Assembly: GCF_015865035.1 (NCBI RefSeq) | Contig: NZ_JADZGI010000001.1 | Span: 1,302,001-1,366,000, forward strand | DNA from: Novosphingobium aureum | GTDB taxonomy: Bacteria > Pseudomonadota > Alphaproteobacteria > Sphingomonadales > Sphingomonadaceae | Reading direction: 5' to 3' | DNA: 64,000 nucleotides | Part shown: piece by piece, positions 52,366 through 61,307 of the stretch | Numbering within the stretch: the stretch's first letter is position 1 | Layout: each line of letters begins with the position of its first letter | Notes under the pieces: model-generated | The model's database searches: none | Told to the model about the DNA's origin: nothing | What the model saw: the letters and a program-made list of their open reading frames with translations, nothing else | Program-made: the position numbers and the translations under genes

Positions 52366-54153
52366 GTGAGCCAAGGAGAATGGGCCGCGAAATCCCTCGA
52401 CGACGGGCGCTGGCGCTTCGGGCTCTGGGCCCCCGATGCGGGCGAGGTCCATCTCGAACTGGGCGACGATCGCCACGGCGCGCAGGCGCTTCCCGGCGGC
52501 TGGTGGCAGGTCGAAGCACCGGGTGAGGCAGGCGATGTCTATTGCTGGTCGCTCGATGGCACCTGTTATCCCGACCCCGCCGCCTTCGCGCAGGCGGGCG
52601 ACGTTCATGGCGCCTCGCGGCTCGTCGATCATCGGGCCTACGCATGGCAGCATCCCTGGCCGGGCCGCGCCTGGCACGAGGCGGTGGTCTACGAGCTGCA
52701 CATCGGCACGTTCACGAAGCAAGGCACCTTCGCCGCGGCGGCTGCGGCCTTGCCCCGGCTGGCGCGCCTTGGCGTCACCTTCATCGAGATCATGCCCGTC
52801 GCCCAGTTCGACGGCGCGCGCGGATGGGGCTACGACGGCGTGTTGCCTTTCGCGCCGCATCCCGCCTACGGCACGCCCGACGACCTGCGCGCGCTGGTCG
52901 ATGCGGCACATGGGCTCGGCATCGGGGTGCTGCTCGATGTCGTCTACAACCACTTCGGTCCCTCGGGGAACTACCTCGCGGCCTGGTGCCCCTCGTTCTT
53001 CCACGCCGACCGGGCCTCGCCTTGGGGACAGGGCATCGCCTTCGAGCAGGAGGCGGTGCGCCGCTACTTCATCGCCAATGCGCTGCACTGGCTCGAGGAT
53101 TACCGGATGGATGGGCTGCGCCTCGATGCGGTCCACGCCATCGGCGATGCGTCGCCGGAGCACTTCCTCGACGAGCTCGGCGCCGCGATCCGCAGGGCCT
53201 TTGCAGGGCGGCAGGTCCATCTCGTCACCGAGGACGAGCGCAATCTCGCCCACTACTTCGAGCCCGAGGCGCCTTACGATGCGACCTGGAACGACGACTG
53301 GCATCACGCCATCCACTGCCTGCTGACCGGCGAGGACGAGAGCTACTATGCCCCCTTCGCGCGCGACCCGGTCGGCGATCTCGCCACCGCGCTTGCCGAT
53401 GGCTACGTCGAGCAGGGGCAGGCGCGGCCCGGCGGGGAAGGTGGCGATGGAGAGGCCCCATGCGGCGAGCCTCCAAGCGGTGAACCGCCACGCGGCGAAC
53501 CCAGCGCGCACCTGCCGCGCAGCGCCTTCGTCAACTTCCTCGGCAACCACGACCAGGTCGGCAACCGCGCGCGCGGCGAGCGGCTGCACCATCTCGTCGA
53601 GGACGCGCATGCCCTGCGCGTCGTCACCGCGCTGACGCTGCTCGCACCATTCGTGCCGATGCTGTTCATGGGCGACGAATTCCTCACCGAGGCCCCGTTC
53701 CTCTTCTTCGCCGATTTCGGCGGCGAGCTGGGAGAGGCCGTGCGCAAGGGACGCGCGCGCGAGTTCGCAAAGTTCAGCGCCTTTGGCGGCGAAGTGCCCG
53801 ATCCGATTGCGCGCGAGACCTTCGAGGCCTCGCGCATCGGCGGGGCGGAAACTCAGGCGCAAAAGGCGCACGAGGCGTTCGTCGGCGATCTCATCGCGCT
53901 GCGCCGGGACCATGTCGTTCCGCTGCTCGCGGCGAGCAGCCAGCCTATCTGCGCGGTGGAGCGTGATGGCGATTTCCTTGCGGTGACGTGGACGTTCGCC
54001 ACGCAGAAGCTTGGCATCGCGGTGCGGCTGGGCAGTGAAGGCCCCGAGCCCGCGCGGCGCGAGGACGCCTTCCTCGACTTGCGCGCGGAAGGGAGCCCTT
54101 TCGTGTTCAGCGCCTTCGTTGAAGCCGCTGGCGAGGTGGGGGGCTGCGCATGA
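52366..54153 (+). CDS. treZ: Malto-oligosyltrehalose trehalohydrolase
   Basis: This 595-residue GH13 enzyme releases trehalose from maltooligosyl trehalose. Motifs: VYELHIGTFTKQGTF, VVYNHFGPSGNYL, nucleophile Asp254 in DGLRLDAVHAI, acid/base Glu289 in TEDERN, and FLGNHDQVGNRARG. Residues 254 and 289 sit almost exactly where Sulfolobus TreZ has its pair. The GTG at 52366 is preferred because GAGGAG lies seven bases upstream, whereas the ATG at 52360 is only one base from that site. A Gly-Glu-Pro repeat interrupts residues 362-381. It overlaps treY by 4 bases. Confidence 0.95.
   Translation: MSQGEWAAKSLDDGRWRFGLWAPDAGEVHLELGDDRHGAQALPGGWWQVEAPGEAGDVYCWSLDGTCYPDPAAFAQAGDVHGASRLVDHRAYAWQHPWPGRAWHEAVVYELHIGTFTKQGTFAAAAAALPRLARLGVTFIEIMPVAQFDGARGWGYDGVLPFAPHPAYGTPDDLRALVDAAHGLGIGVLLDVVYNHFGPSGNYLAAWCPSFFHADRASPWGQGIAFEQEAVRRYFIANALHWLEDYRMDGLRLDAVHAIGDASPEHFLDELGAAIRRAFAGRQVHLVTEDERNLAHYFEPEAPYDATWNDDWHHAIHCLLTGEDESYYAPFARDPVGDLATALADGYVEQGQARPGGEGGDGEAPCGEPPSGEPPRGEPSAHLPRSAFVNFLGNHDQVGNRARGERLHHLVEDAHALRVVTALTLLAPFVPMLFMGDEFLTEAPFLFFADFGGELGEAVRKGRAREFAKFSAFGGEVPDPIARETFEASRIGGAETQAQKAHEAFVGDLIALRRDHVVPLLAASSQPICAVERDGDFLAVTWTFATQKLGIAVRLGSEGPEPARREDAFLDLRAEGSPFVFSAFVEAAGEVGGCA
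53449..53508 (+). repeat. 15-bp in-frame tandem repeat inside treZ
   Basis: Four imperfect 15-base units encode GEAPC, GEPPS, GEPPR and GEPSA (residues 362-381). The last unit matches the conserved RGEPSAHLP segment of TreZ, so the first three look like expansion copies of a native motif. The preceding Gly-rich stretch is also variable-looking. The reading frame is kept. Confidence 0.75.
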
Positions 54154-56399
54154 TCGCGTGGGTCGCGACCTATCGCCTGCAGCTGCGCGGCGGCGTCGAT
54201 CTCGATGCGGCGCGTGGGCGGCTCGAGGCGATCAAGGCGCTCGGCGCCAGCCACCTCTACCTCTCGCCCCCGTTCACCGCGGCGCCGGGCTCGAGCCACG
54301 GCTACGACGTGACCGACCCCACGCGCATCGATCCCGTGCTCGGCGGCGAGGACGCCTTCGCGCGGCTGGCCGAGGCGGCGCGCGCGGCGGGCATGGGGCT
54401 GGTCATCGACATCGTGCCAAACCACATGGCCTTTACCCCCGAAAGCCCCTGGCTGGCCGACGTGCTGCGCTTCGGGCGGGAGAGCGAATTCGCGCATGTC
54501 TTCGACATCGACTGGGAGCGCGGGCCGATCCACTTCCCCGCGCTCGACGGCACGGTGCAGTCCGTCTTCGCGCAAGGCCACATCGCCATGGCGGGAACGG
54601 GCGAGAACCCGCAGCTTGCCGTCTACGAGCGGCGCTTCCCGCTCGCGCTCACCCCGCTTGCTAGGGCGCTGGCAAGCGGAGTGAGCGCGCTCGATGGCGA
54701 GAGCCTCGACGCGCTCATGGCGCAGCAGCACTGGTCGCTCGGCGACTGGCGCGAAAGCGCGCAAGCCATCGTCCACCGCCGCTTCTTCAACATCACCGAC
54801 CTCATCGGCGTGCGGCAGGAGGACGAGGCGGTCTTCGCGCGCAGCCACGCGCTGGTGATCGAGCTGGTACGCAGCGGGCAGGTGCAGGGCGTGCGCGTCG
54901 ACCATGTCGACGGTCTCGCGCTTCCGGGCGAATACCTTGCCCGCCTGCGCGCGGCGCTCGACGCGGCGGGCGGGAGCGCGGTGCCGATCTGGGCCGAGAA
55001 GATCGTCAAGCAGGGCGAGGACCTTGTCCCGTCATGGCCGATCGAAGGCATGACCGGATACGAACTCGCCGCCGAGGTGACGCGCCTGCTCACCTGCCGG
55101 GACGGACTTGCCGCGATGCGCGAGGCCGCGGCGGGCGCCGAACCCGAGGACTATGCGCAAGAAGTGCTGAAGGTGCGCGCGATGCTGCTCGACGAGGTCT
55201 TCGTGCCCGAAATGGAACGCGTCGCGCAGGCTGCACGCCGGGCGCTCGGCAAGGATGGCCACGAGGCAAGAGGGCTGCGCGAGGCCATCGCGGCGCTCGC
55301 CCGGCACTGGCCGGTCTATCGCTCGTACAGCGCCGATGGCGAGAGCCCCGAGCCCTGGCTCGAGGTGGCGCTCGATGGCGCGGCGGACGAGGACGTGCCG
55401 GGCCCCGCCCTCGCGGCGGTGGCGGACCTTGTTCGCAAGCCGAAGGATGCCGAGGCGAAGGCTTTCGTCCAGCGCTTCGAACAGCTGACCGGCGCGCTCA
55501 CCGCCAAGTCGGAGGAGGACACGGTGTTCTTCCGCAAGGTCTCGTACCTGCCCTTGTGCGAGGTCGGGGCCGAGCCCGAGCTGACGCCGATCGGGACCGC
55601 GCGCTTCGCCAAGGCGATGGAGGCGCGCGCGGCGCTCACGCCAATGGCGCTCAATGCGCTGAGCACGCACGACACCAAACGGTCAGCCGATGCGCGTGCG
55701 GCGCTGATCGCGCTTTCGTATCGCGGCGCGTTTGCAGGCAGGCTCTATGCTGCGGCGCGCGAGGCCGCACGCAAGCGCGGATTGCCCGAGGCCTGCGGGC
55801 TCTACGCGGTGCAGCTTGCGACGATGATGGAGGGGCAGGACGACGCTGCCGCGCGCATCACCGACCACGTCGCCAAGGCGCTGCGCGAAGGCAAGGTGCT
55901 GTCCAGCCATGAAGCGCCCGATGCGCGCATGGAGCAGCGCGTGGCGAAACTCGCGCTCGACATTCTGGGCGGCATGGCCTCGCCGGTGCAGTGCAACGAG
56001 AGCGAAGAGGCGCGCCACGCGGCCCTGTTCCACGACTGTGTGCTCGTGCAGGCCGCGCTGCAGATATTGTGCCCCGGCATCCCCGATATCTATCAGGGGA
56101 CGGAAATGCTTTCGGTGACGCTTACCGATCCCGACAACCGGCGCACCTATCCGCTCGAGGTTCCGGCCGACGGGCTCTCCGCGCGCAAGTACGGCCTCGT
56201 GCGCGATCTCCTGGCGCTGCGCGCCTCGGACCCCGAGCTGTTCACGCATGGCACCTTCGCGATGGAGGAGGGCAAGGGCCGCTGGCAGATCGAGCGTCGC
56301 CTTGCAGGGCGTCTCTGCCGGGTCTCGTTCCCCGCTCCGGGAGCTGCGAAAGGGGCGGCGATGTGGGCGCTGGCGGTCGAGACGAGGGACGCGCCGTAG
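54150..56399 (+). CDS. treY: Malto-oligosyltrehalose synthase
   Basis: This 749-residue GH13 intramolecular transglucosylase converts the reducing-end linkage of maltodextrins to alpha,alpha-1,1. Features: ATYRLQLRGGVDLDAARG at the start, SHLYLSPPFTAAPGSSHGYDV, VPNHMAF, nucleophile region VRVDHVDGLALPGEYL (Asp about 251), acid/base region IWAEKIV (Glu about 283), and LSTHDTKRSADARA. It completes the glgX-treZ-treY set; the ATG overlaps the treZ stop. Trehalose made this way would serve osmotic or desiccation protection. Confidence 0.95.
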   Translation: MIAWVATYRLQLRGGVDLDAARGRLEAIKALGASHLYLSPPFTAAPGSSHGYDVTDPTRIDPVLGGEDAFARLAEAARAAGMGLVIDIVPNHMAFTPESPWLADVLRFGRESEFAHVFDIDWERGPIHFPALDGTVQSVFAQGHIAMAGTGENPQLAVYERRFPLALTPLARALASGVSALDGESLDALMAQQHWSLGDWRESAQAIVHRRFFNITDLIGVRQEDEAVFARSHALVIELVRSGQVQGVRVDHVDGLALPGEYLARLRAALDAAGGSAVPIWAEKIVKQGEDLVPSWPIEGMTGYELAAEVTRLLTCRDGLAAMREAAAGAEPEDYAQEVLKVRAMLLDEVFVPEMERVAQAARRALGKDGHEARGLREAIAALARHWPVYRSYSADGESPEPWLEVALDGAADEDVPGPALAAVADLVRKPKDAEAKAFVQRFEQLTGALTAKSEEDTVFFRKVSYLPLCEVGAEPELTPIGTARFAKAMEARAALTPMALNALSTHDTKRSADARAALIALSYRGAFAGRLYAAAREAARKRGLPEACGLYAVQLATMMEGQDDAAARITDHVAKALREGKVLSSHEAPDARMEQRVAKLALDILGGMASPVQCNESEEARHAALFHDCVLVQAALQILCPGIPDIYQGTEMLSVTLTDPDNRRTYPLEVPADGLSARKYGLVRDLLALRASDPELFTHGTFAMEEGKGRWQIERRLAGRLCRVSFPAPGAAKGAAMWALAVETRDAP

Positions 56400-56422
56400 A
56401 CACCGGTCTTGTGCTGGCGGGG

Positions 56423-56497
56423 GCTTCGACAAGCTCAGCCTGAGCGGGAAGGGGTCGGACGGTTTGCGCTTGCTCACTCAGTCTGAGCCTGTCGAAG
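56423..56497. repeat. REP-like palindromic element
   Basis: GCTTCGACAAGCTCAGCCTG, running to 56445, faces CTCAGTCTGAGCCTGTCGAAG, within 56472-56497. This gives two inverted copies of a CTTCGACA-GCTCAG-type unit around a GGGAAGGGGTCGGACGG centre. I associate such CTTCGACAGGCTCAG units with sphingomonad genomes. The element lies between convergent treY and udgX, and its right arm extends into the last codons of udgX. Confidence 0.7.
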
Positions 56498-57983
56498 GAT
56501 CGATCCCGCTCACCATCTCCGCCTGCAACGCCTCGGCCACCGCGCGCAGGTCTGCTGCGAAGCGCGCTTCCTCGCGGGCGCGGGCCTCGCCGTCGAGGCG
56601 CAGGAGATAGCTGGGGTGAACGCTGAGCTTGAGCGCGGTGCCGTCGCCGGTGCGATGCAGCGCATCGCGCTCGCGGGCGAGGGCAGGGGTGCGGCCAAGC
56701 AGTGCGCGGCCTGCGCTCGCCCCCAGCGCGAGGATCAGGCGCGGGCGCACGAGCGCGCGCTCGGCATCGAGCCACCAGCGGCAGGTATCGATCTCGTGCG
56801 CAGTCGGGTTCTGGTGCAGCCGTCGCTTGCCCTGCCGGGTGAACTTGAAGTGCTTGGTGGCATTGGTGACGTAGGCGCGCTCGCGATCGATCCCCGCTTC
56901 GCGCAAGTGCCGGTCGAGCAGCTGGCCGGCTGGCCCGACGAAGGGGCGCGCGGCGATCTCCTCGTTGTCGCCGGGCTGTTCGCCAAGGATCATCAGCCGT
57001 GCACCCGCAGCGCCTTCGCCCGGGACCGCGCGGGTGCCGTTGCAGCCGATCGGGCAGCGCGTGCAGGCGCCGATCCCGGCTGCGATCTCCTCGAGGCCTT
57101 GCGGGACCGGCGCAGCGAAGGCATCCGCGCCGCTGGCGATCATCGCCGCCTCGCGCCTTTGCGCGCCCGCCACGAGATCGGCGATCTCGCGCGCTTCGGG
57201 CAGGTTCTTCCAGTAGCGGCGCGGCATTTCCTTGACCATCGCACCGACCTTGAGGCGTGCCGGGTTGAAGATCGAGCGGTAGTAGCCACGCCACAGGTCC
57301 TCGGTCGCATCCTCGCCCGGTGCATCCTCGCGCCGCGCTGCCGGGCCTTCGCCAAGCACTTCGCCGTCCCAGTGCAAGGAGAGGCGCGGGGTCAGGATCG
57401 ACCAGCGCTGGCTGGCGAAACGGTCGACGAAGAAGCGCGCGTTGTGCCGCTCGATCCGGTGCTCGGGCTCGAACCAGGCGACGTAGTGCGCATCTGCCTC
57501 CTCGCTGCTACCGGGCTGGTCGCTGCTGCCCGGTTCGCTCGGGACGGCGCGAAAGCGCACGAAGGCGCGCATCTTGTGGATGTCGCGACGTACCTGCTTC
57601 ACCAGTGCGGCAAGGGCGAGCACTTCGGGATCGGCAGGGTCCTCGCAAAGCCGGGGCTTGTCCTGAAGCCGCCACAGCAGGCTGTAGAGCAGGTCGAGCC
57701 GGGCGGGGTCACGGTGCAGGATCGCGAGGCGTGCCTGTTCGACGAAGGCCTTGCTGGCGCGCACCGGCGTCTCGTTGGCACCGGACACCGTCTCTGCGCT
57801 CGCGGGCGCCGAAAGCGCGCCAAACAGGTCCGCGCCGCCGCTCTCGCCGTCCTGCCAGGAGACGACGCCGGGCGGAACGCCGCGCCGCACGAGGTCGCGT
57901 GCGGCATCGCGCCAGCTCTCGAAATCGTCGGGGGCGGCGATCGTCGCGGTAACGAAGGCGGGCGTCGGCGCGGCGCGGCTCAT
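56478..57983 (-). CDS. udgX: DUF4130-UdgX fusion, uracil-DNA binding protein
   Basis: This 501-residue two-domain protein has an N-terminal DUF4130 domain at about residues 30-240 (LLYSLLWRLQ, IHKMRAFVRFR, HYVAWFEPEHRIERHNA, FFVDRFASQRWSILTP). The C-terminal UDG-superfamily domain has Fe-S cysteines (CTRCPIGCNGTRAVPGEG), LGEQPGDNEE and VTNATKHFKF. The UdgX-specific loop is KRRLHQNP, with His390 as the residue expected to bond covalently to the abasic site after uracil release. It shares ATGA with the upstream radical-SAM gene. The C-terminal seven or so residues come from a REP-like repeat. DUF4130 function is unknown. Confidence 0.92.
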   Translation of the reverse strand: MSRAAPTPAFVTATIAAPDDFESWRDAARDLVRRGVPPGVVSWQDGESGGADLFGALSAPASAETVSGANETPVRASKAFVEQARLAILHRDPARLDLLYSLLWRLQDKPRLCEDPADPEVLALAALVKQVRRDIHKMRAFVRFRAVPSEPGSSDQPGSSEEADAHYVAWFEPEHRIERHNARFFVDRFASQRWSILTPRLSLHWDGEVLGEGPAARREDAPGEDATEDLWRGYYRSIFNPARLKVGAMVKEMPRRYWKNLPEAREIADLVAGAQRREAAMIASGADAFAAPVPQGLEEIAAGIGACTRCPIGCNGTRAVPGEGAAGARLMILGEQPGDNEEIAARPFVGPAGQLLDRHLREAGIDRERAYVTNATKHFKFTRQGKRRLHQNPTAHEIDTCRWWLDAERALVRPRLILALGASAGRALLGRTPALARERDALHRTGDGTALKLSVHPSYLLRLDGEARAREEARFAADLRAVAEALQAEMVSGIDPSTGSD

Positions 57984-59221
57984 GCGAAGAGCTCCATCTG
58001 CTGCGCTGGCGGCGCAAGCCGCGCGCGCAGATCCGCGCGCTCGAGCAGCTGCGTCGGGCGCCAGTCGGCGGTGACGACGAAGGGCCGCAGCTTCGCGATC
58101 GAGCGGGTCAGGCGCGCAAGGTCCTCGAGACGCAGCGTGCGGTGACGGCGCGCGGCGAGGATCGCGCCCACCGCCTTGGTGCCGAGCCCGGGCACACGCA
58201 GCAGCATCTCGCGCGGGGCGCGGTTGAGATCGACCGGGAAACGCTCGCGAAAGCGCAAAGCCCATGCAAGCTTTGGGTCGATGTCGAGCGGGAGCATCCC
58301 GCTCTCGTCGGTCGCTTGCTGTACCTCGTGCGGCGCGAAGCCGTAGAAGCGCATCAGCCAGTCGGACTGGTAAAGGCGGTGCTCGCGGATCAGCGGCGGG
58401 CGCTTGAGCGGCAGCACCGCGCTCGCATCGGGGATCGGGCTGAAGGCCGAATAGTAGACCCGGCGTAGCGCGTAGCTGGTGTAGAGCGTGCTCGCCTTGC
58501 CCACGATCTGCGCATCGCTTGCCCCGTCGGCGCCGACGATCATCTGGGTCGACTGGCCTGCGGGCGCGAAGCGCGGGGCGTTGCGGAAGCGCTTTCGCGC
58601 ATCGCCCGCTTCCTCGATTGCCGACCGGATCGAGCCCATCGAGCCCTCGATCTGCGGCGCCTTTTTGTCGGGGGCGAGCCGCTCGAGGCCGGCGCTCGTG
58701 GGCAGCTCGACATTGATCGAGACCCGGTCGGCCCACAAGCCCGCCTGCCGCTGCAGTTCGGGATCGGCCTCGGGGATGGTCTTGAGGTGAATGTAGCCGC
58801 GAAACTGGTGATCCTCGCGTAGCGAGCGGGCGACCTCGACCAGCTGCTCCATCGTGTGATCCGAACTGCGGATGATGCCCGAAGAGAGGAACAGCCCCTC
58901 GATGTAGTTGCGCCGGTAGAAGGCGAGGGTCAGATCGACCACTTCCCTGGGCGTGAACTTCGCGCGAACCACGTTCGAGCTCTTGCGGTTCACGCAGTAA
59001 TGGCAGTCGAAGATGCAGTGGTTGGTCAGCAGCAGCTTGAGCAGCGAGATGCAGCGGCCATCGGGCGCGTAGGCGTGGCAGATGCCCATGCCCTCGGTCG
59101 AACCGAGCCCGCGACCGTCGCGGCTGTTGCGCTTGCTCGTGCCCGAGGAGGCGCACGAGGCATCGTACTTGGCGGCATCGGCAAGGATGTTGAGGCGGTC
59201 CGAGATCGAACGGTCGAGCAT
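57980..59221 (-). CDS. Radical-SAM protein linked to UdgX (putative DNA modification/repair)
   Basis: This 413-residue protein has a radical-SAM CxxxCxxC motif at Cys69, Cys73, Cys76 (NHCIFDCHYC), preceded by additional conserved-looking cysteines (Cys23, Cys48, Cys57) around the block STEGMGICHAYAPDGRC. A C-terminal helix-hairpin-helix DNA-binding element follows (DLNRAPREMLLRVPGLGTKA, about 327-356). It matches the family named for genetic linkage to UdgX-type UDGs. The reaction is unknown; DNA as substrate is inferred from the HhH and from the operon. AAAGGA precedes the ATG, and a LexA-type box overlaps this ribosome site. Confidence 0.93.
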   Translation of the reverse strand: MLDRSISDRLNILADAAKYDASCASSGTSKRNSRDGRGLGSTEGMGICHAYAPDGRCISLLKLLLTNHCIFDCHYCVNRKSSNVVRAKFTPREVVDLTLAFYRRNYIEGLFLSSGIIRSSDHTMEQLVEVARSLREDHQFRGYIHLKTIPEADPELQRQAGLWADRVSINVELPTSAGLERLAPDKKAPQIEGSMGSIRSAIEEAGDARKRFRNAPRFAPAGQSTQMIVGADGASDAQIVGKASTLYTSYALRRVYYSAFSPIPDASAVLPLKRPPLIREHRLYQSDWLMRFYGFAPHEVQQATDESGMLPLDIDPKLAWALRFRERFPVDLNRAPREMLLRVPGLGTKAVGAILAARRHRTLRLEDLARLTRSIAKLRPFVVTADWRPTQLLERADLRARLAPPAQQMELFA

Positions 59222-59223
59222 TT

Positions 59224-59238
59224 GTTCCTTTTATGTTC
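59224..59238 (-). promoter_or_regulatory. LexA-type SOS box GTTC-N7-GTTC
   Basis: GTTC (59224-59227), seven bases, GTTC (59235-59238) is a perfect match to the alphaproteobacterial LexA operator. It reads GAAC-N7-GAAC on the coding strand and ends two bases before the ATG of the radical-SAM gene, overlapping its ribosome site. LexA bound here would block transcription of the two-gene operon until DNA damage. The rest of the 253-base gap to the divergent kinase shows no other clear element. Confidence 0.75.
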
Positions 59239-59474
59239 CGATGTTTGTCCTGGCAATCGCGATGCGACGAACGGTGCAAGGCCGCCACTGGCAGTACGCG
59301 AGGCAGTATGCTGCGCTGCGGCTCGCGGTGCTGGCCGGGGTTCCGACAGGTGAATTGCGCGGGATTACAGGTCTTCCGTTGCGAGCCTCACCGCGTCACA
59401 AAGATTGACAAACTGTGCTCAGGATCACAGGCCATGTCGCTCGGCAGCATGGCGCTGCCGCGAGCGGAGACCGC

Positions 59475-60917
59475 ATGAATATCGACTTCAGGGCGCTCTT
59501 TTCGCTTTCGCCCAACCCCTACATGGTGCTCGATCGCGATCTGACGATCGTGTGGACCAACGCTGCCTACCAGCGATCGACGATGCGCAGCGCCGAGGAT
59601 CTGGCGGGGCGCAATGTGCTCGAGGCCTTCCCGAGCGAGCCGGGAACCGACAGCTACGAATTACTCAATGCCTCCTTCCGGCGCGTGCTCGAGACCGGGC
59701 AGACGGACGAGATCGCGCTGATCCGCTACGACATCGCCCGTCCTGACGGGACCATGGAACAGCGCTACTGGAGCGCGACACATACGCCGATTCTCGATGC
59801 GAACGGCGATTTCGAGGTGTTTCTGCAGCACACCGTCGACGTGACCGAGCTTCACGAACTGCGCACCATGCGCGAGGAGATCGACCTCGTACGCCGCGCC
59901 GATGCAGTGCAGCACCGCAATTTCGATCTCGAGAGCCAGACCGAGCGCCTGACCCGGATGTTCGACCAGGCCCCGGGCTTCGTGTGCGTCCTGACCGGTG
60001 AGGACCATGTCTTCGAGATGACCAACAGCGCCTATTGCGAACTCGTCGGGCGCGACGACCTGCTGGGGCGGACGGTCGCCGAGGCCATGCCCGAGGTGGT
60101 CACGCAGGGCTTCGTCGAAATTCTCGACGGTGTGCGGCGCGACCGCAAGCCCTACATTGGGCACGCCCAGGAGATCTACTTCGAGGTCGGTCCCGACCAG
60201 CCGCCGCTGCGTCGCTATATCGACTTCGTCTATCAGCCGATCGTGCAGGACGACGAGGTTTCGGCGATCTTCGTGCAGGGGCAGGACGTGACCGAGACGG
60301 TGGAGGCCTCGCGTCGGCAGGATCTGCTCATCAACGAGCTCAACCATCGCGTGAAGAACACGCTGGCCGTGGTGCAAAGCCTTGCCAGCCAGTCGTTCCG
60401 CAACGTCGAGGCTGCCGCCGGTCCGCGACGCGCCTTCGACGAGCGGCTGCGCACGCTGGCCGGGGCGCACAACCTGCTGACCGATGCCAACTGGGGCACG
60501 ACTTCGCTTGCCGATGTCATCCGCGAGGCCACTGCCGGCGGCGGCGAGCCCGAGCGGGTACACATCGAGGGGCCGCAAGTGGCGCTGCCGCCGCGCCTGA
60601 CCGTCGCGCTCTCGATGACCTTGCACGAGCTGACCACCAACGCGCTCAAGTATGGCGCATTGTCCAATGAGACGGGTACGATCGCGGTGCACTGGTCGCG
60701 CGATGCCGAGCGGCCCGCCTACCTTGCGCTCGAATGGCGCGAGCAGGGTGGTCCGCCGGTTACTGCGCCGCAGCGCAAGGGCTTCGGGACCCGGCTGATC
60801 GAACGCGGGCTCGCTGCCGAATACGGCGGGCAGGCGGTGATGGACTACGCGCCGACGGGGCTCGTCTGCAGGGTCGAACTGCACATTCCGGCGGCGCAGG
60901 ACCTCGCCGAGGCCTGA
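59475..60917 (+). CDS. PAS-PAS HWE-type sensor histidine kinase
   Basis: This 480-residue soluble kinase has two PAS domains (about 5-130, LFSLSPNPYMVLDRDLTIVW; and about 165-290, FDQAPGFVCVLTGEDHVFEM). An HWE/HisKA_2 dimerisation domain has the phospho-His in LINELNHRVKNTLAVVQSLA, and a truncated HATPase domain contains LHELTTNALKYGAL and GFGTRLIERG. It has no membrane segment, so it senses an internal signal through PAS. GGAG eight bases upstream sets the ATG. It faces the single-domain receiver gene, 39 bases away tail to tail. Confidence 0.92.
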   Translation: MNIDFRALFSLSPNPYMVLDRDLTIVWTNAAYQRSTMRSAEDLAGRNVLEAFPSEPGTDSYELLNASFRRVLETGQTDEIALIRYDIARPDGTMEQRYWSATHTPILDANGDFEVFLQHTVDVTELHELRTMREEIDLVRRADAVQHRNFDLESQTERLTRMFDQAPGFVCVLTGEDHVFEMTNSAYCELVGRDDLLGRTVAEAMPEVVTQGFVEILDGVRRDRKPYIGHAQEIYFEVGPDQPPLRRYIDFVYQPIVQDDEVSAIFVQGQDVTETVEASRRQDLLINELNHRVKNTLAVVQSLASQSFRNVEAAAGPRRAFDERLRTLAGAHNLLTDANWGTTSLADVIREATAGGGEPERVHIEGPQVALPPRLTVALSMTLHELTTNALKYGALSNETGTIAVHWSRDAERPAYLALEWREQGGPPVTAPQRKGFGTRLIERGLAAEYGGQAVMDYAPTGLVCRVELHIPAAQDLAEA

Positions 60918-60956
60918 AGTCGCAGGGGGAGGAGCCCTCCGGCAACAAGGCTGCGT

Positions 60957-61307
60957 TCACTCCATCGCCCGGGCCAGCGCCGCGCGCAGGGTCGAGGGCG
61001 AGCTGGGTTTGGGACAGACCTGCGCCTGCGGATAACGTTCGCGCAAGTTGGCCTCGTCTGCATGGCCGGAATGGAAGATCAGCGGCACCCCGGCAGCACT
61101 CAGCGCGTCGGCGGCGGGATAGACCTCGCCGTCGAGCAGGCGCACGTCGAGCACCGCGCAGGCGGGCAGGGCCCGCTCGATGGCGGCGAGCGTCGCTGTG
61201 ACCGTCTCGCAGGTGTCGGCAACGGAAAAGCCCGCCTCCTCGACGATGGTCTCGATGTCGATGGCGACGATCAGTTCGTCCTCGGCAATGAGCACGCCGC
61301 CGCTCAT
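60957..61307 (-). CDS. Single-domain response regulator (FAT GUY-like)
   Basis: This 116-residue stand-alone receiver has an acidic pair in LIAEDELIVAIDIE, a phospho-acceptor Asp in CAVLDVRLLDGE (about residue 54), a switch Ser in LIFHSGHADEA and a Lys in VCPKPSS. There is no output domain, so it acts by protein contact or phosphotransfer. The LIFHSGH block is close to the FAT GUY motif of receivers that work with HWE kinases in the alphaproteobacterial general stress response. It overlaps the large kinase gene by 4 bases (ATGA) and is probably its target. Confidence 0.88.
   Translation of the reverse strand: MSGGVLIAEDELIVAIDIETIVEEAGFSVADTCETVTATLAAIERALPACAVLDVRLLDGEVYPAADALSAAGVPLIFHSGHADEANLRERYPQAQVCPKPSSPSTLRAALARAME

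Noticed and set aside
50255..56399. glgX-treZ-treY as a novel pathway
   Set aside because: The TreX/TreZ/TreY route from maltodextrin to trehalose is well known; only the repeat within treZ is unusual.
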